A program made the position numbers and the translations under genes. Of a stretch of 64,000 bases of DNA, positions 18,089-31,470 are shown piece after piece. The stretch comes from Pseudomonas sp. GM78. Its GTDB lineage: Bacteria > Pseudomonadota > Gammaproteobacteria > Pseudomonadales > Pseudomonadaceae. Under the pieces are notes generated by a model. That model had not been told where the DNA came from, did no database searches, and saw nothing but the letters and a program-made list of their open reading frames with translations. The stretch spans positions 23,915 through 87,914 of the forward strand of contig NZ_AKJF01000057.1 of the NCBI RefSeq assembly GCF_000282475.1, read 5' to 3'. Position 1 is the first letter of the stretch. Every line of letters starts with the position of its first letter.

Positions 18089-18112
18089 TAATTATTTGCC
18101 AGGGTCATCCGT
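18089..18112 (+). promoter_or_regulatory. PvdS-type (IS box) promoter of pvdL
   Basis: TAATT-N16-CGT, one mismatch in the -35 element from TAAAT-N16-CGT, in the pvdS-pvdL spacer 157 bp upstream of the pvdL start. Orientation fits transcription of pvdL. Confidence 0.65.
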
Positions 18113-18268
18113 TCTCATTGGTGAATGGCTCCGGGCTGCAGCCCCGGACACCACCGCATTGCCAATGCCTTGCGCGGTCGGCGAAGACCGCGTCCTGCAT
18201 GCCCCCCGATGGGGCGTGACGTTACGACATCGATTCCAATTGCAAGCCGAATTCAGGCAGGAAACCTC

Positions 18269-21200
18269 ATGACCGACGCGTTCGAACTCCCCAGCACTCT
18301 GGTCCAAGCCCTCCAGCGCCGCGCGGCCGTCACGCCGGATCGGGTGGCCTTGCGTTTTCTCGCCGAAACCCAGGACCAGGCTGTGGTGCTCAGTTATCGC
18401 GAGCTGGATCAGCGGGCGCGGACGATTGCCGGCGCGCTGCAGGCCGAGGCCGGTTTTGGCGAGCGTGCGGTGTTGCTGTTTCCCAGTGGCCCTGATTACG
18501 TCGCGGCGTTTTTCGGCTGCCTGTATGCCGGGGTGATCGCGGTGCCGGCCTATCCGCCGGAGTCGGCGCGCCGGTATCATCAGGAGCGGTTGCTGTCGAT
18601 CATCGGCGATGCGGAGCCGCGCCTGTTGCTGACCAGTGCCGGCCTGCGCGATTCGTTGCTGCAAATCGAAGGGGCGCCGCCGCTGTTGTGTGTCGATACC
18701 CTCGACAGCGCCCACGCCGATCGCTGGGTCGCGCCAGCCCTGGCAGACGATGACATCGCCTTCCTGCAATACACCTCTGGTTCCACCGCTTTGCCCAAGG
18801 GCGTGCAGGTCAGCCACGGCAACCTGGTGGCCAACGAATTGCTGATCCGCCACGGTTTCGGCATCGACCTGAACCCCGACGACGTGATCGTCAGCTGGCT
18901 GCCGCTGTACCACGACATGGGCCTGATCGGCGGCCTGTTGCAGCCGATTTTCAGTGGCGTGCCGTGCGTGTTGATGTCGCCGGCGTACTTCCTCGGCCGA
19001 CCGTTGCGCTGGCTCGAAGCGATCAGTGAATACGGCGGGACTATTAGCGGCGGGCCGGATTTTGCCTATCGCCTGTGCAGCGAACGGGTCAGTGAGTCGG
19101 CCCTGGAGCGCCTCGACCTGAGCGGCTGGCGCGTGGCGTATTCCGGGTCGGAACCGATTCGCCTCGACACCCTGGAACGCTTCGCCGAGAAGTTCGCCAC
19201 CTGCGGTTTCAGCGAAGACAGTTTCATGGCCTCCTACGGTCTGGCGGAAGCCACGCTGTTCGTTGCCGGCACTCCGCGTGGCCAAGGCATCGGCAATTTG
19301 CGAGTCGACGATCAGGCACTCGCGCAAAACCGTGCCGAGGCCGGCGAGGGCAGCGCGATCATGAGCTGCGGCATCAGCCAGCCGGATCACGCGGTGTTGA
19401 TCATGGACCCGGCGTCGCTCAGCGAACTGGCTGACAACGCGGTCGGTGAAGTCTGGGCCGCTGGGCCGAGCATCGCCCACGGTTACTGGCGCAACCCCGA
19501 GGCCTCGGCCAAGACCTTCGTCCAGCACGCAGATAAAAAATGGCTGCGTACCGGCGACCTGGGCTTCATCCGCGACGGTGAACTGTTCATCACCGGGCGC
19601 CTGAAAGACATGCTGATCGTGCGCGGCCACAACCTTTATCCACAGGACATCGAGCAGACTGTCGAGCGTGAAGTGGAGGTGGTGCGCAAGGGGCGCGTCG
19701 CTGCCTTTGCGGTGAGTGTTGACGGCCAGGAAGGCATCGGCATCGCCGCGGAAATCAGCCGCAGCGTGCAAAAAATCCTCCCGCCCGAAGCCTTGATCAA
19801 GGCTATCCGCCAGTCCGTGGCCGAGGCGTATCAGGAAACGCCGAGCGTGGTGCTGCTGCTCAATCCGGGCGCCTTGCCCAAGACTTCCAGCGGCAAGCTG
19901 CAACGCTCGGCGTGCCGTAATCGCCTGGTCGATGGCAGCCTCGACAGTTATGCTCTGTTCCCTTCGGCGGTCACAGAGAGCGCAGGCAATGGCGAGTCCG
20001 CCTCGGAGCTGCAAAGCCTGATCGGGCAGATCTGGTGTGAGCAATTGCAGGTCAAGCAGGTCGCTGCCGACGATCATTTCTTCCTGCTGGGCGGTAACTC
20101 CATCGCGGCCACGCAAGTGGTGGCGCGCCTACGTGAAACACTCGGCCTGGAGCTGAACCTGCGCCTGCTGTTCGAAGCGCCGACCCTTGGCGCCTTCGCT
20201 GAAGTAGTGGCTCGGCAACAACAAGACGGTGGCCTCGCCCAAGGCGCGATCACCACGCTGTCGCGCAGCGAAGCCATGCCGCAATCCCTGGCGCAAAATC
20301 GCCTGTGGATCACCTGGCAGCTCGACCCGCAGAGCAGCGCCTACAACATTCCCGGTGCCTTGCGCCTGCGTGGCGAACTGGACGAAGACGCCCTGCGCGT
20401 CAGTTTCCAGCAGTTGATCGAGCGTCACGAATCCCTGCGCACGCGCTTCTTCGAGCGTGACGGGGTGGCGTTGCAGCAGGTGGATGCGGCCGCTGAATTC
20501 AATCTGCAGCGCATCGACATCAGCGATTTGCCGATGGCCGAGCGTGAAGCCCGGGCGCAACAAATTCGTGAGGACGAAGCGCACACTCAGTTCGACCTGG
20601 AGAAAGGTCCGTTGCTCTGGGTGACGCTGGTGCGCCTCGACGACGAAGATCACCAACTGCTGGTAACGCTGCACCACATCATCGCCGATGGCTGGTCGAT
20701 GAATGTGTTGATCGACGAATTTTCCCGGCTGTACGCGGCGGCAGCCCAAGGACAACAGGCCACGCTCGCGCCATTGCCAACCCAGTACGCCGACTATGGC
20801 AGTTGGCAGCGCCAATGGCTGGCGCAAGGGGAGGGCGAGCGCCAACTGGCTTACTGGAAGGCGCAGTTGGGCGAGGAGCATCCAACCCTGAACCTGGCCA
20901 GCGACCATCCGCGCTCGGCGCAACAGCTGCACAGCGCCGCCCGCCATACCGTGCGCCTGGGGGCGGACTTGAGCGATGCCATTCGCCAGACCGCCCAGGC
21001 CCACCAAGCCACGCCGTACATGCTGTTGCTCACCGCGTTCCAGAGCCTGTTGCATCGCTACAGCGGTGCGCGCGACATCCGCATCGGCGTGCCCAATGCC
21101 AACCGTCCGCGCCTGGAAACCCAAGGCCTGATCGGCTTCTTCATCAACACCCAGGTGCTGCGTGCCGAGGTGGATTCGCGGCTGCCATTCGTAGAGTTGC

Positions 21201-24200
21201 TGGCGCAAACCCGGCAGGCCGCGCTGGGCGCACAGGCGCATCAGGACCTGCCGTTCGAGCAACTGCTCGAGGCGTTCCCGCAGGCGCGTGAACAGGGCCT
21301 GTTCCAGGTCATGTTCAACCACCAGCAACGGGATCTCAGTGCCTTGAAGCGCTTGCCCGGGCTGCTCGCCGAAGAGCTGCCGTGGCACAGTCGCGAGGCC
21401 AAGTTCGACCTGCAGTTGCACAGCGAAGAAGATCGCAACGGGCGCTTGAGCCTGTCCTTCGACTACGCCAGCGAGCTGTTCGATGCCGCAACCATCGAGC
21501 GTCTGGCCGAGCATTACCGCAACCTGTTGCGCGCCATCAGTAAGCAACCGCAAACCGCCATCGGCGACCTGCCAACGCTGACCGGGCCTGAGTTCGATCA
21601 GCAGGCGCAGTGGGCCGTTGCCCCGTTCCCGCCTGCCCGCCGCTGGCTGCCGGAGCTGCTCAACGAACAGGCTCGCCTGACCCCGGAACGCACCGCGCTG
21701 GTGTGGGACGGCGGCAGCCTGGATTTCGCCGAACTGCACACCCAGGCCAATCGCCTGGCCCACTACCTGCGCGACAAAGGCGTCGGCCCGGATGTGTGCG
21801 TGGCGATTGCCGCCGAGCGTTCGCCGCAACTGCTGATCGGCCTGTTGGCGATCATCAAGGCCGGTGGCGCCTACGTGCCACTCGATCCGGATTACCCGGC
21901 CGAACGCCTGGCCTACATGCTCAGCGACAGCGGCGTGGAGTTGCTGCTGACGCAAACTCAATTGCTCGATCGCTTGCCAGCGACCGACGGCGTCAGCGTG
22001 ATCGCGATGGACGCCCTGCATCTGGAAAGCTGGCCAAGCCACACGCCGGGCCTGCACCTGCACGGCGACAACCTGGCCTATGTGATCTACACCTCCGGCT
22101 CCACCGGCCAACCGAAAGGCGTCGGCAACACCCACGCGGCCCTCGCCGAACGCCTGCAATGGATGCAGGACACTTACCGCCTGAATGAAACCGATGTGCT
22201 GATGCAGAAAGCGCCGATCAGTTTCGACGTGTCGGTGTGGGAGTGCTTCTGGCCGCTGATCACCGGGGCCCGGCTGCTGCTTGCCGGGCCGGGTGAACAC
22301 CGCGATCCGCAGCGCATCGCGCAGCTGGTCCAAGCGTACGGCGTGACCACGCTGCACTTCGTGCCGCCGCTGCTGGCGTTGTTCATCGACGAACCGCTGA
22401 GTGCCGAATGCACCAGCCTGCGCCGGCTGTTCTCCGGCGGCGAAGCGCTGCCGGCCGAGCTGCGCAACCGCGTGCTGCAACAACTGCCGGCCGTGCAGTT
22501 GCACAACCGCTACGGCCCGACCGAAACCGCGATCAACGTGACCCATTGGCACTGCTCCCGTGCCGATGGCGAGCGCTCGCCGATTGGCCGGCCGCTGGGT
22601 AACGTGATCTGCCGCGTACTCGACAGTGATCTGAATCCCGTACCGGCCGGCGTGCCAGGTGAACTGTGCATCAGCGGCATCGGCCTGGCCCGTGGTTATC
22701 TGGGTCGCCCGGGCCTGACCGCCGAGCGTTTTGTGGTCGATCCTTTGGGCGAGCAGGGCGCGCGCCTGTACCGCACCGGTGACCGTGCGCGCTGGACCAC
22801 CGATGGCGTGATCGAATACCTCGGACGTCTCGATCAGCAGGTCAAACTGCGCGGCTTTCGCGTCGAGCCGGAAGAAATCGAAGCGCGGCTGTTGGCGCAA
22901 GTCGGTGTCGCCCAAGCCGTGGTGCTGGTGCGCGAAACGTCGGCCGGTGGCCAGTTGATCGGCTACTACACCGCCGACTCCACTGAGTCCGCAGAAGCCC
23001 AAAACACCCGCCTGAAAACCGCACTGGCGGCCGAACTGCCGGAGTACATGGTCCCGGCACAGCTGATGCGCCTGAACGAAATGCCCCTCAGTCCGAGCGG
23101 CAAACTCGACCGTCGTGCCCTGCCGGAACCGCAATGGCAGGTGCGCGAACACGTCGAACCGGTGACCGAACTGCAACAGCAGATCGCCGGTATCTGGCGT
23201 GCCGTGCTGGGTCTCGAGCAAGTCGGCCTGCGCGATGACTTCTTCGCCCTCGGCGGCCATTCGCTGCTGGCCACGCAAATCATTTCCCGCACACGCCAGG
23301 CCTGCGACGTCGAGTTGCCGTTGCGCGCGCTATTCGAAAACAGTGAGCTGGGCGCGTATGCCGAACAGGTGCGCCTGATCCAGGCCAGCGGCCGTACCAA
23401 CGAACAGCCGCCGATCGCCAAGGTCGACCGCAGCCAAGCGGTGCCGCTGTCCTATTCCCAGCAGCGCATGTGGTTCCTCTGGCAGATGGAGCCGGACAGC
23501 CCGGCCTACAACGTCGGTGGCATGGCGCGCTTGCGCGGGGTGCTGGATGTCGAGCGTTTCGAGGCCGCGTTGCAGGCCTTGATCCTGCGTCACGAAACCC
23601 TGCGCACCACCTTCCCGAGCGTCGATGGCGTCGCGCGCCAGCAGGTGCATGCCGAGACGGGTGTGCGCATCGACTGCAAGGACTTCACCGCGCTGGATGC
23701 CGATGGCCGTGAGTGGCAAGTCCAGCAACTGGCCGACGATGAAGCGCACAAGCCTTTCGATCTGGAAACCGGACCGCTGCTGCGCGCCTGCCTGGTCAAG
23801 ACCGCCGAGCAGGAACACTACCTGGTGCTGACCCTGCACCACATCGTCACCGAAGGCTGGGCGATGGACATCTTTGCCCGGGAACTCACTGCGCTGTACG
23901 AAGCCTTGGTCGAGGATCGTGAATCACCGCTGGCACCGTTGCCGGTGCAGTACCTGGATTACAGCGTCTGGCAGCGCCAATGGCTGGAGTCCGGTGAGCG
24001 CCAGCGCCAGCTCGATTACTGGACCGCGCAGCTGGGTCGTGAGCATCCACTGCTGGAATTGCCGGCCGACCGTCCGCGTCCTCCGGTACAAAGCCACCAG
24101 GGCGAGTTGTACCGTTTCGACCTGAGCGATGACCTGGCGGCACGGGTGCGTGCCTTCAATGCGCAAAACGGCTTGACCCTGTTCATGACCATGACCGCCG

Positions 24201-27200
24201 CCCTGGCCACGTTGCTGTATCGCTATAGCGGCCAGACCGACCTGCGCATCGGCGCGCCGGTGGCCAACCGGATTCGTCCGGAAAGCGAAGGGCTGATCGG
24301 CGCGTTCCTCAACACCCAGGTGCTGCGTTGCCAGCTCGATGGGCAGATGTCCGTCGGCGAGTTGTTCGAGCAGGTTCGCCACACCGTGATCGAGGGCCAG
24401 TCCCATCAGGACCTGCCGTTCGATCATCTGGTCGAAGCCTTGCAGCCACCGCGCAGCGCCGCCTACAACCCGCTGTTCCAGGTGATGTGCAACGTGCAGC
24501 GCTGGGAGTTCCAGCAGACCCGCACCCTGGCCGGCATGACCGTGCAATACCTGGCCAACGATGCCCGCGCGACCAAGTTCGACCTCAACCTGGAAGTCAC
24601 CGACCTCGACCATCGCCTCGGTTGCTGCCTGACCTACAGCACCGATCTGTTCGACGAGCCACGCATTGCGCGCATGGCCGCCCATTGGCGCAACCTGCTG
24701 GAGGCGCTGATTGCTGATCCGCAGCAGCGCCTCAGTGAGTTGCCGTTGCTCGAAACCGGCGAACAGCAACAGCTGCTCGACAGCCTTGGCGTTGAGCCGG
24801 GCGAGCATCGACTCGACCAGTGCATCCATCAGCTGTTCAGCGAACAGGCCCTGGCGCGCCCCGATGCGCCGGCCCTGACCTTCGCCGGACAAACCCTGAG
24901 CTACGCCGAGCTCGACAGCCGCGCCAATCGCCTGGCCTGGATGCTGCGCGAGCGCGGTGTCGGCCCGCAGGTGCGGGTGGGTCTGGCGCTGGAGCGTTCG
25001 CTGGAGATGGTCGTCGGCCTGCTGGCGATCCTCAAGGCCGGTGGCGCCTACGTGCCGCTGGACCCGGAATACCCGCTGGATCGCTTGCACTACATGATCG
25101 AAGACAGCGGCGTCGGTTTGCTGCTCAGTGACGCTGCGATGTTCCAGGCCCTCGGCGATTTTCCCGCGGGCGTCGGCCGCTGGTGTCTGGAGGAAGACAG
25201 CGGGTTGCTGGCCAACTACCCGGTCAGCGCACTGCCGCCGATCAGCCTGCCACAACATCAGGCGTACCTGATCTACACCTCGGGCTCCACCGGTAAGCCG
25301 AAAGGCGTGGTGGTGTCCCACGGCGAAATCGCCATGCATTGCCGCGCGGTGATCGAGCGTTTCGGCATGCGCCCGGATGACTGCGAGTTGCACTTCTATT
25401 CGATCAACTTCGACGCCGCCACCGAGCGTCTATTAGTGCCGCTGTTGAGCGGTGCCCAAGTTGTGCTGCGCGCCCAGGGCCAATGGGACGCGCAAGAGAT
25501 CTGCGGGCTGATCCGTCGCCACCACATCAACATCCTCGGTTTCACCCCGAGCTACGGCAGCCAGTTGGCGCAGTGGCTGGCGACGCAAAATGCAACCCTG
25601 CCGGTGCGCATGATCATCACCGGCGGCGAGGCGCTGACCGGTGAACACCTGGCGCGGATTCGTGCGGCGTTCAAGCCGAAGCTGTTCTTCAATGCCTACG
25701 GCCCGACGGAAACGGTGGTCATGCCACTGGCCAGCCTGGCCCCCGAGGTGTTGGAGGAGGGCGCCGGCAGCGTGCCGATCGGCAGCGTGATCGGCGACCG
25801 CGTGGCTTACATTCTCGATGCCGACCTGGCGTTGGTGCCGCAGGGCGCGACCGGCGAGTTGTACGTCGGTGGTGCCGGCCTGGCCCAGGGTTATCACCAA
25901 CGTGCGGGCATGACGGCGGAGCGCTTTGTTGCCGATCCGTTTGCCGGCAACGGCGGGCGTATCTATCGCACTGGCGACCTGGTGCGCCAGCGTGCCGATG
26001 GCCTGGTGGAATACCTCGGGCGTATTGACCATCAAGTGAAGATTCGTGGTTTCCGCATCGAGCTGGGCGAGATTGAAACCCGTTTGCTGGAACATGAATC
26101 GGTGCGTGAAGCGGTTGTGTTGGCGCTCGATGCACCGAGCGGCAAACAACTGGTTGGCTATCTGGTAGCCGACGTCGCCGAACAGGACGAGTCGCAACAA
26201 ACCGCACTGCGTGAATCACTCAAGTCGCACCTCAAATCCCAGCTGCCGGATTATATGGTGCCGACTCACCTGATCCTGCTGGCGAGCATGCCGCTGACCG
26301 CCAACGGCAAACTCGACCGCCGCGCACTGCCGGCGCCAGACCCGGAGTTGAACCGCCAGCAGTATGTGGCGCCCAGCAATGAGCTGGAGCTGACGTTGGC
26401 GCAGATCTGGTGCGAAGTGCTGAACGTCGAGCAGGTGGGGCTCAACGATAACTTCTTCGAACTCGGTGGCGACTCGATCCTGTCGATTCAGGTGGTCAGC
26501 CGCGCGCGCCAGCAGGGCATTCACTTCAGCCCCCGCGACCTGTTCCAGCACCAGACCGTGCAGACCCTCGCCGCCGTGGCGACCCGCACCGAACAGGTCA
26601 CCGCCGAGCAAGGTTTGCTCAGCGGCGAGTCGCACCTGACGCCGATCCAGCACTGGTTCTTCGACACTGCCATTCCCCAGCGCCAACACTGGAACCAGGC
26701 GTTGCTGCTGCAACCGAGCGTGACCCTGGAACCCCATCGCCTGGAGCAAGCGCTGCTGGCGGTGATTGAGCAGCATGATGCGTTGCGCTTGCGCTTCAGC
26801 CAGGTGGGCGGTCAATGGCAGGCGCAGCACCAGGCGCTTTCCGATATGCCGGTGCTGTGGCAAGTCCGCGTCGCGTCCATGGACAAATGCGCTGCTTTGT
26901 TCGCCGACGCCCAGCGCAGCCTCGATCTCGAAGAGGGGCCGTTGCTGCGGGTGTTGCTGGTCGATGGTCCCCAGGGTCAGCAGCGCTTGTTCATCGCGAT
27001 TCACCACCTGGTGATCGACGGCGTTTCATGGCGCGTGCTGCTGGACGATCTGCAGAACGTCTATCGCCAACTCGATGCGCAACAACCGATGAAACTGCCG
27101 GCCAAGACCAGCGCCTTCAAGGATTGGGCCGCGCGCTTGCAGGCCTATGCTGGCAGCGAGTCCCTGCGTGAAGAACTGGGCTGGTGGCAAGCGCAATTGG

Positions 27201-30200
27201 CCGGGCCGAGCGCCGAATTGCCTTGCGATCGGCCGGAAGGTGGTCGTCAGCAGCGGCATGCGCAAACCGTCAGCGTGCGCCTCGACAGCGAGCGCACCCG
27301 GCAATTGCTGCAACAGGCGCCGAGTGCTTATCGCACCCAGGTCAATGACCTGTTGCTGACCGCGTTGGCCCGTGTGCTGTGCCGTTGGAGCGGTCACGAA
27401 TCGGCGCTGGTTCAACTCGAAGGCCATGGCCGCGAGGCGCTGTTCGACGAGATCGACCTGACCCGCACCGTCGGCTGGTTCACCAGCGCCTACCCGCTGC
27501 GCCTGACACCCTCGAACATCGAGGAGGCGGCCGGGCAGGGCGCATCGATCAAGGCGATCAAGGAGCAACTGCGCGCCGTGCCGCACAAAGGGCTGGGGTA
27601 TGGCGTGCTGCGTTATCTGGCGGATGAGCCGAGCCGCCAGCGCATGGCCGAACTGCCGGCGGCGCCGATCACCTTCAACTACCTGGGGCAGTTCGACCAG
27701 AGCTTTGCGGCCGATGCGCTGTTCCATCCGCTGGATGAGGCCATTGGCGCGGCCCACGATGCGCAGGCGCCGCTGCCGAATGAATTGAGCGTCGACAGTC
27801 AGGTCTACGGCGGCGAACTGGTGCTGCGCTGGACCTTCAGCGCCGAACGGTATGAGCCTCAGACCATCAGCGAGCTGGCCGATGCTTACCTCGGCGAATT
27901 GCGCAGCCTGATCGAACACTGCCTGCGCGATGACGCGGGCGGCCTGACGCCGTCGGACTTCCCGCTGGCGAAACTGAACCAGACGCAACTGGATGCGCTG
28001 CCGATTGCCGCGGGGCAGATCGAAGACGTCTACCCGCTGACGCCGATGCAGGAAGGCATGCTGCTGCACACCCTGCTGGAACCCGGCACAGGCCTGTACT
28101 ACATGCAGGATCGCTACCGCATCAACAGCGAGCTCGATGCGCAGCGGTTCGCCCAGGCCTGGCAAGCGGTGATCGCTCGCCACGAAGCCTTGCGCGCCTC
28201 GTTCTGCTGGAACGTCGGCGAAGACATGCTGCAGGTCATCCACAAGCCGGGCGGCACGCCGATCGAGTACCTGGACTGGACCGAGATCGCCGCCGTCGAG
28301 CAGGAGCCGAAGCTGCAGGCCTTGCTCAAGTCCGAGCGCGAGGCCGGGTTCGATCTGCTCAACCAGGCACCGTTCCACCTGCGCTTGATCCGGGTGGGCG
28401 CGGAGCGTTACTGGTTCATGATGAGCAACCACCACATCCTGATCGATGCCTGGTGCCGTTCGTTGCTGATGAACGACTTCTTCGAAATCTACACCGCCCT
28501 CGGCGAAGGCCGGGAAGCGCAGTTAGCCTTGCCGCCGCGTTATCGCGACTACATCGCCTGGCTGCAACACCAGAGCCTGGCCGAAGCGCGGCAGTGGTGG
28601 AAAACCAACCTGCAGGGGTTTGAGCGGACCACGCCGATCCCGAGCGACCGGCCGTTCCTGCGCGAACATGCCGGCGACAGCGGCGGCATGATCGTCGGCG
28701 ACCGCTATACCCGCCTCGATGCCCGTGACGGTGCACGGCTACGTGAACTGGCCCAGGCGCATCAGCTGACCATCAACACCTTCGCCCAGGCAGCGTGGGC
28801 CCTGGTATTGCGCCGGTTGAGCGGCGATCGCGACGTGCTGTTCGGGGTCACGGTGGCCGGGCGCCCGGTCGAGATGCCGGAGATGCAACGCACCGTCGGC
28901 CTGTTCATCAACAGCATTGCGTTGCGGGTGAAAATGCCTGACGACGATCAGCGTTGCAGCGTGCGCCAATGGCTGAGCGGTTTGCTCGACAGCAACATGC
29001 AACTGCGTGAGTACGAGTACCTGCCGCTGGTGAGCATCCAGGAAAACAGCGAACTGCCCAAGGGCCAGCCGCTGTTCGACAGCCTGTTCGTGTTCGAAAA
29101 CGCCCCGGTGGAAGTCTCGGTACTGGACCGTGCGCAAAGCCTGAAGGCGACCTCGGATTCGGGCCGCACCCACACCAACTTCCCGCTGACGGCGGTGTGT
29201 TATCCAGGTGATGACCTGGGCTTGCACCTGTCCTACGACCAGCGATATTTCGATGAGTCCACCGTCGAACGCATGCTCGGCGAGTTCAAGCGCCTGCTGC
29301 TGGCGTTGGTCGAAGGCTTCCATGGCGACATGGCAGACCTGCCGCTGCTGGGGGACGAGGAGCAGGACTTCCTGATCCACGGCTGCAACCAGAGCGAACA
29401 CAAATACCCCCTGGAGCAGAGCTACGTTGCCTTGTTTGAAGCGCAAGTGGCGGAGCATCCGCAGCAGATTGCCGCCAGTTGCCTGGATCAGCAATACAGC
29501 TACTTCGAATTGAACCAGCGCAGTAACCGCCTCGGCCATGCGCTGATTGCCGCTGGCGTCGGGCTGGATCAACCGGTGGCGCTGCTGGCCGAACGCAGCC
29601 TCGATTTGCTCGGCATGATCATCGGCAGCTTCAAGGCCGGTGCCGGTTATCTGCCGCTGGACCCGGGGCTGCCGAGCCAGCGCCTGAGTCGCATCATCGA
29701 CTTGAGCCGCACGCCGTTGCTGCTGTGCACCCGCGCCTGTCACGCACAAGCACTGGCGTTGCTGGATGAGTTCGGTTGCGCCAGTCGGCCGCGGTTGCTG
29801 GTGTGGGAAGATGTGCAGGCGAGCGCTGTCTCGGTGGCCAACCCGGGCATCCACAGCGGGCCGGACAACCTGGCCTACGTGATCTACACCTCCGGCTCCA
29901 CCGGTTTGCCCAAGGGCGTGATGGTCGAGCAGCGCGGCATGCTCAATAACCAGTTGAGCAAGGTGCCTTACCTGAGCCTGGGCGAGGCAGACGTGATTGC
30001 CCAGACCGCTTCGCAAAGCTTCGATATTTCGGTCTGGCAGTTCCTCGCTGCGCCGTTGTTCGGCGCGCGGGTGGACATCGTGCCGAACACCGTCGCCCAT
30101 GACCCGCAGGGTTTGCTCGCCCACGTTCAAAGCCAGGGCATCACCGTGCTGGAAAGCGTGCCGTCGCTGATCCAGGGCATGCTCGCCCAGGAACGCATGA

Positions 30201-31264
30201 GCCTCGATGGCCTGCGCTGGATGCTGCCGACAGGGGAGGCGATGCCGCCGGAGCTGGCGCATCAATGGCTGCTGCGCTACCCGCAGATCGGGCTGGTGAA
30301 TGCCTATGGCCCGGCGGAATGCTCGGATGACGTGGCGTTCTTCCGCGTCGACATGGCCTCCACCCGCGGCAGCTACTTGCCGATCGGTACGCCGACCGAC
30401 AACAACCGCCTGTACCTGCTCGACGGCGCGCTGGAATTGGTGCCGCTGGGTGCGGTGGGCGAGTTGTGCGTGGCGGGCACCGGGGTCGGGCGCGGCTACG
30501 TCAGCGATCCGCTGCGCACGGCCCAGGTTTTTGTGCCGAACCCGTTCGGCGCACCGGGCGATCGCCTGTATCGCACCGGCGACCTGGCCCGCCGTCGCAG
30601 TGACGGCGTGCTGGAATACGTCGGGCGTATCGACCATCAGGTGAAGATTCGCGGCTACCGCATCGAACTGGGTGAGATCGAAGCGCGCCTGCACGAACAG
30701 CCGCAAATCCGCGATGCGGCGGTCGGGGTGCAGGAAGGGGTCAATGGCAAGCACCTGGTGGGCTACCTGGTGGCGGCGGATGCAACGCTGAATCCGGTTG
30801 ATTGCCTGGAGCGCATCAAGCAACGCCTGCGCGCCGAACTGCCGGAATACATGGTGCCGCTGCACTGGCTGTGGCTCGACAGGCTGCCACTCAACGCCAA
30901 CGGCAAACTAGATCGCAAGGCCCTGCCGGCGTTGGAGATCGGCCAGTTGCAAAGCCAGGACTACCAGGCACCGCGCAACGACCTGGAGCGAACGTTGGCG
31001 GACATCTGGGCCGAGGTGCTGAGGGTCGAGAAAGTCGGCATCCGCGACAACTTCTTCGAACTGGGCGGGCATTCGCTGCTGGCCACGCAGATCGCCTCGC
31101 GGGTGCAGAAAACCCTGCAGCGCGATGTGCCGCTGCGGGCGATGTTCGAATGCAGCACGGTGGAGGAACTGGCCGGGTACATCGATGGGTTGGCGGCCAG
31201 CGACATCACCGAGGAGAAGGTGGACCGGTTGAATGACTTGATGGCGGAGCTGGAGGGGCTTTGA
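18269..31264 (+). CDS. pvdL: Pyoverdine chromophore NRPS PvdL
   Basis: A 4331-residue cytoplasmic synthetase that starts pyoverdine: it loads a fatty acid, then L-Glu, D-Tyr and L-Dab, the chromophore precursor. Domains: fatty-acyl-AMP ligase (about 1-580, YTSGST near 168); T1 (Ser 611 in LGGNS); C1 (HHIIADG at 802); A1 (about 1131-1600); T2 (Ser 1665); C2 (HHIVTEG at 1857, Glu replacing the usual Asp of HHxxxDG); A2 (about 2190-2660); T3 (Ser 2736 in LGGDS, the form before epimerases); E (HHLVIDG at 2912); C3 of DCL type (HHILIDA at 3388); A3 (about 3720-4190); T4 (Ser 4269); no thioesterase. A3 residues read D-I-W-E-L-T-A-D-D, the known Dab code. ATG 18269 follows AGGA at proper spacing; the frame extends upstream to 18125 without support. 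Length matches P. aeruginosa PvdL (~4340). Confidence 0.96.
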   Translation: MTDAFELPSTLVQALQRRAAVTPDRVALRFLAETQDQAVVLSYRELDQRARTIAGALQAEAGFGERAVLLFPSGPDYVAAFFGCLYAGVIAVPAYPPESARRYHQERLLSIIGDAEPRLLLTSAGLRDSLLQIEGAPPLLCVDTLDSAHADRWVAPALADDDIAFLQYTSGSTALPKGVQVSHGNLVANELLIRHGFGIDLNPDDVIVSWLPLYHDMGLIGGLLQPIFSGVPCVLMSPAYFLGRPLRWLEAISEYGGTISGGPDFAYRLCSERVSESALERLDLSGWRVAYSGSEPIRLDTLERFAEKFATCGFSEDSFMASYGLAEATLFVAGTPRGQGIGNLRVDDQALAQNRAEAGEGSAIMSCGISQPDHAVLIMDPASLSELADNAVGEVWAAGPSIAHGYWRNPEASAKTFVQHADKKWLRTGDLGFIRDGELFITGRLKDMLIVRGHNLYPQDIEQTVEREVEVVRKGRVAAFAVSVDGQEGIGIAAEISRSVQKILPPEALIKAIRQSVAEAYQETPSVVLLLNPGALPKTSSGKLQRSACRNRLVDGSLDSYALFPSAVTESAGNGESASELQSLIGQIWCEQLQVKQVAADDHFFLLGGNSIAATQVVARLRETLGLELNLRLLFEAPTLGAFAEVVARQQQDGGLAQGAITTLSRSEAMPQSLAQNRLWITWQLDPQSSAYNIPGALRLRGELDEDALRVSFQQLIERHESLRTRFFERDGVALQQVDAAAEFNLQRIDISDLPMAEREARAQQIREDEAHTQFDLEKGPLLWVTLVRLDDEDHQLLVTLHHIIADGWSMNVLIDEFSRLYAAAAQGQQATLAPLPTQYADYGSWQRQWLAQGEGERQLAYWKAQLGEEHPTLNLASDHPRSAQQLHSAARHTVRLGADLSDAIRQTAQAHQATPYMLLLTAFQSLLHRYSGARDIRIGVPNANRPRLETQGLIGFFINTQVLRAEVDSRLPFVELLAQTRQAALGAQAHQDLPFEQLLEAFPQAREQGLFQVMFNHQQRDLSALKRLPGLLAEELPWHSREAKFDLQLHSEEDRNGRLSLSFDYASELFDAATIERLAEHYRNLLRAISKQPQTAIGDLPTLTGPEFDQQAQWAVAPFPPARRWLPELLNEQARLTPERTALVWDGGSLDFAELHTQANRLAHYLRDKGVGPDVCVAIAAERSPQLLIGLLAIIKAGGAYVPLDPDYPAERLAYMLSDSGVELLLTQTQLLDRLPATDGVSVIAMDALHLESWPSHTPGLHLHGDNLAYVIYTSGSTGQPKGVGNTHAALAERLQWMQDTYRLNETDVLMQKAPISFDVSVWECFWPLITGARLLLAGPGEHRDPQRIAQLVQAYGVTTLHFVPPLLALFIDEPLSAECTSLRRLFSGGEALPAELRNRVLQQLPAVQLHNRYGPTETAINVTHWHCSRADGERSPIGRPLGNVICRVLDSDLNPVPAGVPGELCISGIGLARGYLGRPGLTAERFVVDPLGEQGARLYRTGDRARWTTDGVIEYLGRLDQQVKLRGFRVEPEEIEARLLAQVGVAQAVVLVRETSAGGQLIGYYTADSTESAEAQNTRLKTALAAELPEYMVPAQLMRLNEMPLSPSGKLDRRALPEPQWQVREHVEPVTELQQQIAGIWRAVLGLEQVGLRDDFFALGGHSLLATQIISRTRQACDVELPLRALFENSELGAYAEQVRLIQASGRTNEQPPIAKVDRSQAVPLSYSQQRMWFLWQMEPDSPAYNVGGMARLRGVLDVERFEAALQALILRHETLRTTFPSVDGVARQQVHAETGVRIDCKDFTALDADGREWQVQQLADDEAHKPFDLETGPLLRACLVKTAEQEHYLVLTLHHIVTEGWAMDIFARELTALYEALVEDRESPLAPLPVQYLDYSVWQRQWLESGERQRQLDYWTAQLGREHPLLELPADRPRPPVQSHQGELYRFDLSDDLAARVRAFNAQNGLTLFMTMTAALATLLYRYSGQTDLRIGAPVANRIRPESEGLIGAFLNTQVLRCQLDGQMSVGELFEQVRHTVIEGQSHQDLPFDHLVEALQPPRSAAYNPLFQVMCNVQRWEFQQTRTLAGMTVQYLANDARATKFDLNLEVTDLDHRLGCCLTYSTDLFDEPRIARMAAHWRNLLEALIADPQQRLSELPLLETGEQQQLLDSLGVEPGEHRLDQCIHQLFSEQALARPDAPALTFAGQTLSYAELDSRANRLAWMLRERGVGPQVRVGLALERSLEMVVGLLAILKAGGAYVPLDPEYPLDRLHYMIEDSGVGLLLSDAAMFQALGDFPAGVGRWCLEEDSGLLANYPVSALPPISLPQHQAYLIYTSGSTGKPKGVVVSHGEIAMHCRAVIERFGMRPDDCELHFYSINFDAATERLLVPLLSGAQVVLRAQGQWDAQEICGLIRRHHINILGFTPSYGSQLAQWLATQNATLPVRMIITGGEALTGEHLARIRAAFKPKLFFNAYGPTETVVMPLASLAPEVLEEGAGSVPIGSVIGDRVAYILDADLALVPQGATGELYVGGAGLAQGYHQRAGMTAERFVADPFAGNGGRIYRTGDLVRQRADGLVEYLGRIDHQVKIRGFRIELGEIETRLLEHESVREAVVLALDAPSGKQLVGYLVADVAEQDESQQTALRESLKSHLKSQLPDYMVPTHLILLASMPLTANGKLDRRALPAPDPELNRQQYVAPSNELELTLAQIWCEVLNVEQVGLNDNFFELGGDSILSIQVVSRARQQGIHFSPRDLFQHQTVQTLAAVATRTEQVTAEQGLLSGESHLTPIQHWFFDTAIPQRQHWNQALLLQPSVTLEPHRLEQALLAVIEQHDALRLRFSQVGGQWQAQHQALSDMPVLWQVRVASMDKCAALFADAQRSLDLEEGPLLRVLLVDGPQGQQRLFIAIHHLVIDGVSWRVLLDDLQNVYRQLDAQQPMKLPAKTSAFKDWAARLQAYAGSESLREELGWWQAQLAGPSAELPCDRPEGGRQQRHAQTVSVRLDSERTRQLLQQAPSAYRTQVNDLLLTALARVLCRWSGHESALVQLEGHGREALFDEIDLTRTVGWFTSAYPLRLTPSNIEEAAGQGASIKAIKEQLRAVPHKGLGYGVLRYLADEPSRQRMAELPAAPITFNYLGQFDQSFAADALFHPLDEAIGAAHDAQAPLPNELSVDSQVYGGELVLRWTFSAERYEPQTISELADAYLGELRSLIEHCLRDDAGGLTPSDFPLAKLNQTQLDALPIAAGQIEDVYPLTPMQEGMLLHTLLEPGTGLYYMQDRYRINSELDAQRFAQAWQAVIARHEALRASFCWNVGEDMLQVIHKPGGTPIEYLDWTEIAAVEQEPKLQALLKSEREAGFDLLNQAPFHLRLIRVGAERYWFMMSNHHILIDAWCRSLLMNDFFEIYTALGEGREAQLALPPRYRDYIAWLQHQSLAEARQWWKTNLQGFERTTPIPSDRPFLREHAGDSGGMIVGDRYTRLDARDGARLRELAQAHQLTINTFAQAAWALVLRRLSGDRDVLFGVTVAGRPVEMPEMQRTVGLFINSIALRVKMPDDDQRCSVRQWLSGLLDSNMQLREYEYLPLVSIQENSELPKGQPLFDSLFVFENAPVEVSVLDRAQSLKATSDSGRTHTNFPLTAVCYPGDDLGLHLSYDQRYFDESTVERMLGEFKRLLLALVEGFHGDMADLPLLGDEEQDFLIHGCNQSEHKYPLEQSYVALFEAQVAEHPQQIAASCLDQQYSYFELNQRSNRLGHALIAAGVGLDQPVALLAERSLDLLGMIIGSFKAGAGYLPLDPGLPSQRLSRIIDLSRTPLLLCTRACHAQALALLDEFGCASRPRLLVWEDVQASAVSVANPGIHSGPDNLAYVIYTSGSTGLPKGVMVEQRGMLNNQLSKVPYLSLGEADVIAQTASQSFDISVWQFLAAPLFGARVDIVPNTVAHDPQGLLAHVQSQGITVLESVPSLIQGMLAQERMSLDGLRWMLPTGEAMPPELAHQWLLRYPQIGLVNAYGPAECSDDVAFFRVDMASTRGSYLPIGTPTDNNRLYLLDGALELVPLGAVGELCVAGTGVGRGYVSDPLRTAQVFVPNPFGAPGDRLYRTGDLARRRSDGVLEYVGRIDHQVKIRGYRIELGEIEARLHEQPQIRDAAVGVQEGVNGKHLVGYLVAADATLNPVDCLERIKQRLRAELPEYMVPLHWLWLDRLPLNANGKLDRKALPALEIGQLQSQDYQAPRNDLERTLADIWAEVLRVEKVGIRDNFFELGGHSLLATQIASRVQKTLQRDVPLRAMFECSTVEELAGYIDGLAASDITEEKVDRLNDLMAELEGL

Positions 31265-31279
31265 TTCTCTAGTGTCTGT

Positions 31280-31389
31280 GCCGGCCCCAATCGCTGGCAA
31301 GCCAGCTCCCACAGGTTCGTTGGTGAACACATAACATGTGAACACCACAAAACCCTGTGGGAGCTGGCTTGCCAGCGAAGGGGCCGGTA
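31280..31389. repeat. REPIN (GCTGGCTTGCCAGC type)
   Basis: Inverted units GGCAAGCCAGCTCCCACAGG and CCTGTGGGAGCTGGCTTGCC with flanking GGCCCC/GGGGCC, 16 bp after the pvdL stop. It may also act as the 3' transcript-end structure of pvdL. Confidence 0.9.
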
Positions 31390-31470
31390 CAGACGCATAC
31401 AATCGTGTGATTGACGGCAAACCGTCAGCCGCTCAATCTTCCGGCTCCATTTTCAAACGGAGCCACTGCG

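Noticed and set aside
20129-23278. 1049-residue open frame antisense to pvdL
   Set aside because: It mirrors pvdL codon structure (GC-rich shadow), has no ribosome-binding site or recognisable domain, and the other strand encodes a clear NRPS.
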